Of a DNA stretch of 64,000 bases, positions 58,247 through 64,000 are shown piece by piece. The DNA is from Caballeronia sp. dw_276 (lineage in GTDB: Bacteria; Pseudomonadota; Gammaproteobacteria; Burkholderiales; Burkholderiaceae): positions 434,001 to 498,000 of the forward strand of contig NZ_JAAVUV010000005.1 in the NCBI RefSeq assembly GCF_018449635.1. Direction: 5' to 3'. The translations under genes and the position numbers were made by a program. The notes under the pieces are model-generated. The model was not told where the DNA came from. It did no database searches and saw only the letters and a program-made list of their open reading frames with translations. Each line of letters begins with the position of its first letter. The first letter of the stretch is position 1.

Positions 58247-60229
<1,983 letters not shown>

Positions 60230-60649
60230 CGACAACCCCTTCTTTGATGGTGAATCTGGAATCCGCGGCTTCCGAGCATGGCTCCAAAGCCGCTATGTTT
60301 GTTCAGGCGCAGACAACATACGCGGTGAGAAGCGTGATGCCGTGTCTTACATCCCGGCAACCTGATCGCTGCCTGCCCGATGCTTTCGATGCGGCGCAGC
60401 ATGCGCGTTCGCGCCGCCTCGTACACTTCACTCGCGAAGATAAGCTGCGCGCCTTACCCGCTACTTACGCTGCGCACATGGAACCCACGGGGTATACACG
60501 TATTCGCCCGCACTTTTACAATGCGTGCCTCACCGCGCGCCAATACAATGATGCCCTTTGCGAGCAGCCGCTGCCAGACCCATGCGCGGCACGGCTCGCC
60601 GTCTCATGGCAATAAGCATGTTAACTGAACTCGTCGTCCGGATTCCAGC
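60230..60649. other. 420-bp divergent intergenic region, acs / EamA
   Basis: No supported gene. Near acs there is a 7-bp inverted repeat (GCGGCTT at 60265-60271 with AAGCCGC at 60287-60293) that could be an operator or leader hairpin. Near the EamA start is a TACAAT (60544-60549) without a good -35. No sigma-54 site was seen. Confidence 0.5.
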
Positions 60650-61561
60650 TTGAATCGTTACGCGCTCTACCTCATCGCGGCCATGCTGCTGGTCGGCAGC
60701 AATGTCGGCGTCGGCAAGTCGATTGTCGCTTTCATCCCCGTCTCGCTGTTCGCGCTGCTGCGCTTCGTGATCGCGATGGCCGTGCTCTGGCCGCTGCTGC
60801 GTCCATCGAAGATGCGAAAGGTTCAGCGCGGCGAATGGGCGAACCTGTTCCTGCAAGCGCTCTTCGGGACCTTCATGTTCACGCTGCTCATGCTCAACGG
60901 CGTGCAGCGCACGAGCGCCGTGGCGGCAGGCGTCATCACCAGCACGATCCCGGCGGTCGTCGCGTTGTTCTCGTGGTTGTTCCTCAAGGAACGTCCGAAC
61001 GGCCGGGCGCTGATTTCCATCGCGCTTGCGATCGTCGGCGTGGTCGTGATCAACGTCGCACAAAGCACGGGCGGCGCGCACGAAGCGGGACGCGCGCACT
61101 CGGACAGCTCGTTTATCGGCAACCTGATGGTGCTCGGCGCCGTGTGCTGCGAATCGTTCTACGTGATCCTGTCGCGGCGGCTGACGCAGACGCTTCCGGC
61201 CATCGATATCTGCGCGTACACCCATTTCTTCGGTTTTCTGCTGATGCTGCCGCTCGGCTTTTCAGCGCTCGTCAGCTTTGATTACGCGAGCGTCAGTCTC
61301 AGTGTCTGGAGCCTTGTGCTGTGGTACGGGTTATCGGCGAGCATTTTTTCGTTCTGGCTGTGGATGAAAGGCATCCGTCACGTCGATGGCAGTCTCGCCG
61401 GCGTATTTTCCGGGCTGCTGCCGATAGCGGCGGCGCTTTACGGCATCGTTTTTTTGGGCGAACGTCCGACTGTCGCACACGGGATTGCGCTGGCCTGCGT
61501 GGTCGCGGGAATCGTGCTCGCAAGCGTGAAAACAAAAACCACGCCGCCGATGACTTCCTGA
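60650..61561 (+). CDS. EamA/DMT-family transporter
   Basis: A 303-residue drug/metabolite transporter with ten predicted membrane helices in two EamA repeats (about 5-135 and 160-295); NGVQRTSAVAAGVITSTIPA and GLLPIAAALYGIVFLGERP are the repeat ends. Substrate unknown; such proteins export amino acids or metabolites. The only start that gives a full first helix is the TTG at 60650, with a weak GGATT upstream. Monocistronic, divergent from acs. Confidence 0.85.
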   Translation: MNRYALYLIAAMLLVGSNVGVGKSIVAFIPVSLFALLRFVIAMAVLWPLLRPSKMRKVQRGEWANLFLQALFGTFMFTLLMLNGVQRTSAVAAGVITSTIPAVVALFSWLFLKERPNGRALISIALAIVGVVVINVAQSTGGAHEAGRAHSDSSFIGNLMVLGAVCCESFYVILSRRLTQTLPAIDICAYTHFFGFLLMLPLGFSALVSFDYASVSLSVWSLVLWYGLSASIFSFWLWMKGIRHVDGSLAGVFSGLLPIAAALYGIVFLGERPTVAHGIALACVVAGIVLASVKTKTTPPMTS

Positions 61562-61711
61562 TACGCAGCAACTAGGGTTGTCCCGCAGACCGGTCACTTC
61601 ATCGCGCTACAATGTCGGACTTTCTCAGAATTTGGCGGGCTCGGTCGTTTTGCGCTCCAGCCCGTCGTCTTCACTGATCAGATCATTTCATCCACCGACC
61701 CGGCACCGCTC

Positions 61712-62299
61712 ATGTCCGCATCCCCGAACATCCCCGGCACCCGCTCTCCCCGGCGTCCGATGAAACCGCTTCCCGTCGTCATTTTCATGAGCCGATGGCT
61801 CCAGGTTCCGTTGTATCTGGGCCTGATCGTCGCGCAAGCGGTCTACGTGGTGCTGTTCCTGAAAGAAGTCTGGCACCTCGTCACGCACATGACGACGCTC
61901 GACGAAACCAACATCATGCTGGTCGTGCTCGGCCTGATCGATGTGGTGATGATCTCGAACCTGTTGATCATGGTGATCGTGGGCGGCTACGAGACGTTTG
62001 TGTCACGGCTCGGCGTGGAAGGTCATCCGGACCAGCCCGAGTGGCTCGATCACGTGAATGCCGGCGTGCTGAAGGTGAAGCTTTCCATGGCGCTGATCAG
62101 CATTTCGTCTATCCACTTGCTGAAGACGTTCATCAACCCGGACCAGTACTCGGAACACGCGGTGATGTGGCAAGTGCTGATTCACGTCGCGTTCCTGGCG
62201 TCCGCGCTGATCATGGCGTGGGTCGACCGGCTGACCACCCACACGCATCCGGAACACTTCCACGAAAAGCCGGCAGCACCCGCGCCGGCGCACGAATAA
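61712..62299 (+). CDS. YqhA-family (UPF0114) membrane protein
   Basis: A 195-residue protein with four membrane segments (about 28-48, 66-90, 125-145 and 155-172) matching YqhA/UPF0114. The loop [20 protein letters not shown] and [21 protein letters not shown] are the family signatures. Function unknown; ion or small-solute channel activity has been proposed. A Ser/Pro/Arg-rich leader of 20 residues precedes the first helix, and the His/Pro-rich tail ([19 protein letters not shown]) is an addition. Start ATG at 61712. It is followed by fumarase after 100 bp. Confidence 0.86.
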   Translation: MSASPNIPGTRSPRRPMKPLPVVIFMSRWLQVPLYLGLIVAQAVYVVLFLKEVWHLVTHMTTLDETNIMLVVLGLIDVVMISNLLIMVIVGGYETFVSRLGVEGHPDQPEWLDHVNAGVLKVKLSMALISISSIHLLKTFINPDQYSEHAVMWQVLIHVAFLASALIMAWVDRLTTHTHPEHFHEKPAAPAPAHE

Positions 62300-62399
62300 A
62301 TTTTGTAGCAACACGATCGAGCGCCATTAAAGGCGCCGCTGAAAGTACCTCAACGTCACGATAAAGTTTCTTATAAGCCCGTCCCCACACGTTCAAGCC

Positions 62400-63923
62400 A
62401 TGACCATCATCAAGCAGGAAGATCTGATTCAGAGCATCGCGGATTCGCTGCAGCACATCAGCTTTTACCATCCGCTCGACTACATCCAGGCGCTCGGCCG
62501 CGCGTACGAACTCGAAGAGAGTCCGGCCGCGAAGGACGCGATCGCGCAGATCCTGACGAACAGCCGCATGTGCGCGGAAGGCCATCGGCCGATCTGCCAG
62601 GACACGGGCATCGTCACGGTGTTCGTGAAGGTCGGCATGGACGTGCGCTGGGACGGCGCGACCATGGGCGTCACCGACATGATCAACGAAGGCGTGCGTC
62701 GCGGTTACCTGAATCCGGACAACGTGCTGCGCGCGTCCATCGTGAGCCCGCCAGAAGGCGCGCGCAAGAACACGAAGGACAACACGCCGGCCGTGATCCA
62801 CTACGAGATCGTCCCCGGCGACAAGGTCGATGTCCAGATCGCGGCCAAAGGCGGCGGCTCGGAAAACAAGACGAAGTTCGCGATGCTGAACCCGTCGGAT
62901 TCCATCGTGGACTGGGTGCTGAAAACCGTGCCATTGATGGGCGCCGGCTGGTGCCCGCCCGGCATGCTGGGAATCGGCATTGGCGGCACCGCCGAGAAAG
63001 CGATGGTCATGGCGAAGGAATCGCTGATGGACGCCATCGACATTCAGGATGTCATCGCGCGCGGACCGCAGGATTGGATCGAAGAGTTGCGTGTCGAGCT
63101 GCACGAGAAGGTGAACGCGCTGGGTATCGGCGCGCAAGGTCTTGGCGGCCTCGCGACCGTGCTCGACGTGAAGATCATGGCCGCGCCGACGCACGCTGCA
63201 TCGAAACCCATCGCGATCATTCCGAACTGCGCGGCAACACGTCATGCGCATTTCACGCTCGATGGCTCGGGCGTCGCGAAACTCGAAGCGCCGTCACTCG
63301 ATGCATGGCCGAAAGTCGAATGGGTCGCGAACACGGAAACGAGCCAGCGCGTGGACCTGAACACGCTGACGAAAGAACAGGTCGCCGCGTGGAAGCCGGG
63401 CCAGACGCTGCTGCTCTCGGGCAAGATGCTGACGGGCCGCGACGCCGCACATAAACGTATCGCCGATATGCTCGCCAAGGGCGAAAAGCTCCCTGTCGAC
63501 TTCACGAACCGCGTGATCTACTACGTCGGCCCGGTCGATCCGGTGCGTGAAGAAGTCGTCGGTCCGGCGGGTCCGACAACCGCGACGCGCATGGACAAGT
63601 TCACCGACATGATGTTGTCGCAGACCGGCCTGATCTCGATGATCGGAAAGGCCGAGCGCGGCCCGACGGCCATCGAGGCGATCAAGAAGCACAAGGCTGC
63701 GTACATGATGGCGGTGGGCGGCGCGGCCTATCTGGTATCGAAGGCGATTCGCGGCGCGAAGGTCGTCGCGTTCGAAGACCTCGGCATGGAAGCCATCTAT
63801 GAGTTCGATGTGCAGGATATGCCGGTCACGGTCGCTGTCGACTCAACCGGGACGTCTGTGCATCAGACGGGGCCGAAAGAATGGCAGGCAAAAATCGGTA
63901 AAATTCCAGTTGCGACGGCGTAG
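62400..63923 (+). CDS. fumA: Fumarate hydratase, class I
   Basis: A 507-residue iron-sulfur fumarase that interconverts fumarate and malate. The labile 4Fe-4S cluster ligands are Cys66 (ICQDTG), Cys185 (GWCPPG) and Cys277 (PNCAATRH). The alpha-like part (1-285) and beta-like part (about 320-507, with TGRDAAHKRI) are fused in one chain, as in FumA/FumB. Class I enzymes are oxygen- and superoxide-sensitive. Start ATG at 62400 gives the family N-terminus. A hairpin terminator follows 36 bp past the stop. Confidence 0.96.
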   Translation: MTIIKQEDLIQSIADSLQHISFYHPLDYIQALGRAYELEESPAAKDAIAQILTNSRMCAEGHRPICQDTGIVTVFVKVGMDVRWDGATMGVTDMINEGVRRGYLNPDNVLRASIVSPPEGARKNTKDNTPAVIHYEIVPGDKVDVQIAAKGGGSENKTKFAMLNPSDSIVDWVLKTVPLMGAGWCPPGMLGIGIGGTAEKAMVMAKESLMDAIDIQDVIARGPQDWIEELRVELHEKVNALGIGAQGLGGLATVLDVKIMAAPTHAASKPIAIIPNCAATRHAHFTLDGSGVAKLEAPSLDAWPKVEWVANTETSQRVDLNTLTKEQVAAWKPGQTLLLSGKMLTGRDAAHKRIADMLAKGEKLPVDFTNRVIYYVGPVDPVREEVVGPAGPTTATRMDKFTDMMLSQTGLISMIGKAERGPTAIEAIKKHKAAYMMAVGGAAYLVSKAIRGAKVVAFEDLGMEAIYEFDVQDMPVTVAVDSTGTSVHQTGPKEWQAKIGKIPVATA

Positions 63924-63959
63924 AGGGTTTAAACTCCTACCCCAGTAATCCGAAGCGAT

Positions 63960-63986
63960 AAGAGCCGGGCCTTGTGCCCGGCTCTT
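63960..63986 (+). terminator. Terminator of the fumarase gene
   Basis: Perfect 11-bp stem AAGAGCCGGGC (63960-63970) / GCCCGGCTCTT (63976-63986) with a 5-nt loop, then GCATTTTG. Confidence 0.85.
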
Positions 63987-64000
63987 GCATTTTGAGCACG

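Overview
The window looks like a piece of a main chromosome from Burkholderia sensu lato (Paraburkholderia/Caballeronia-like betaproteobacterium). The reasons are the high GC content, the gene families present (MetY plus hydrolase, YihY/BrkB with a C-terminal extension, the TIGR03647/TIGR03648 symporter pair beside acs, aruCFGDBE arginine catabolism), dense short-overlap operons, and the absence of transposases, integrases, phage genes or CRISPR arrays. Species is inferred from content only; no database was searched.

Layout. 1-9.4 kb: the 5' end of an alpha/beta hydrolase; ketoacid CoA-transferase scoAB with a divergent PAS-LuxR regulator; a thioesterase/SDR pair divergent from ETF-ubiquinone oxidoreductase; chorismate synthase; a lysophospholipid-transporter/acyltransferase fusion; a CBS-domain protein. 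9.6-17.4 kb: metY plus hydrolase, an Mpo1-like protein, a YihY-family membrane protein, wrbA plus DUF2069, an FAD oxidoreductase, a metallophosphoesterase, and a 53-residue single-TM protein. 17.6-23.4 kb: an AaeR-like LysR regulator divergent from a complete tripartite efflux operon (outer-membrane factor, FUSC pump, DUF1656, HlyD adaptor). 23.4-33.1 kb: the arginine succinyltransferase (AST) pathway in order astC-aruF-aruG-astD-astB-astE, preceded by an ArgR-type AraC regulator, an orphan HisP-type ATPase and a hypothetical gene; one candidate ArgR half-site precedes astC. 33.1-40.1 kb: an EAL protein, a GNAT, an IMPACT/YigZ protein, a 2Fe-2S ferredoxin, rpsU, initiator tRNA-fMet, a POT peptide transporter, an SDR and an RNase HI-like protein.

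40.1-51.2 kb is the most coherent block: periplasmic nitrate reductase napEDABC runs straight into a full cytochrome c maturation set ccmABCDEFGHI on the same strand, 14 genes with gaps of at most 50 bp. The operon therefore makes both a multihaem nitrate reductase and the machinery that attaches its haems. 51.5-55.7 kb: a GST, malate synthase G, a higBA toxin-antitoxin pair with a well-defined operator/promoter, and tRNA-Ser(GGA). 55.8-64 kb: an acetate-type symporter (large and small subunits), acetyl-CoA synthetase, an EamA transporter, a YqhA-family protein and class I fumarase. Acetate uptake and activation, malate synthase and fumarase together point to C2/C4 acid use.

I did not find a clearly new multi-gene system. 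The best leads are local: an EAL protein without its usual periplasmic sensor, the ATPase separated from any permease, several uncharacterised palindromes in divergent promoters, and the small single-TM protein.
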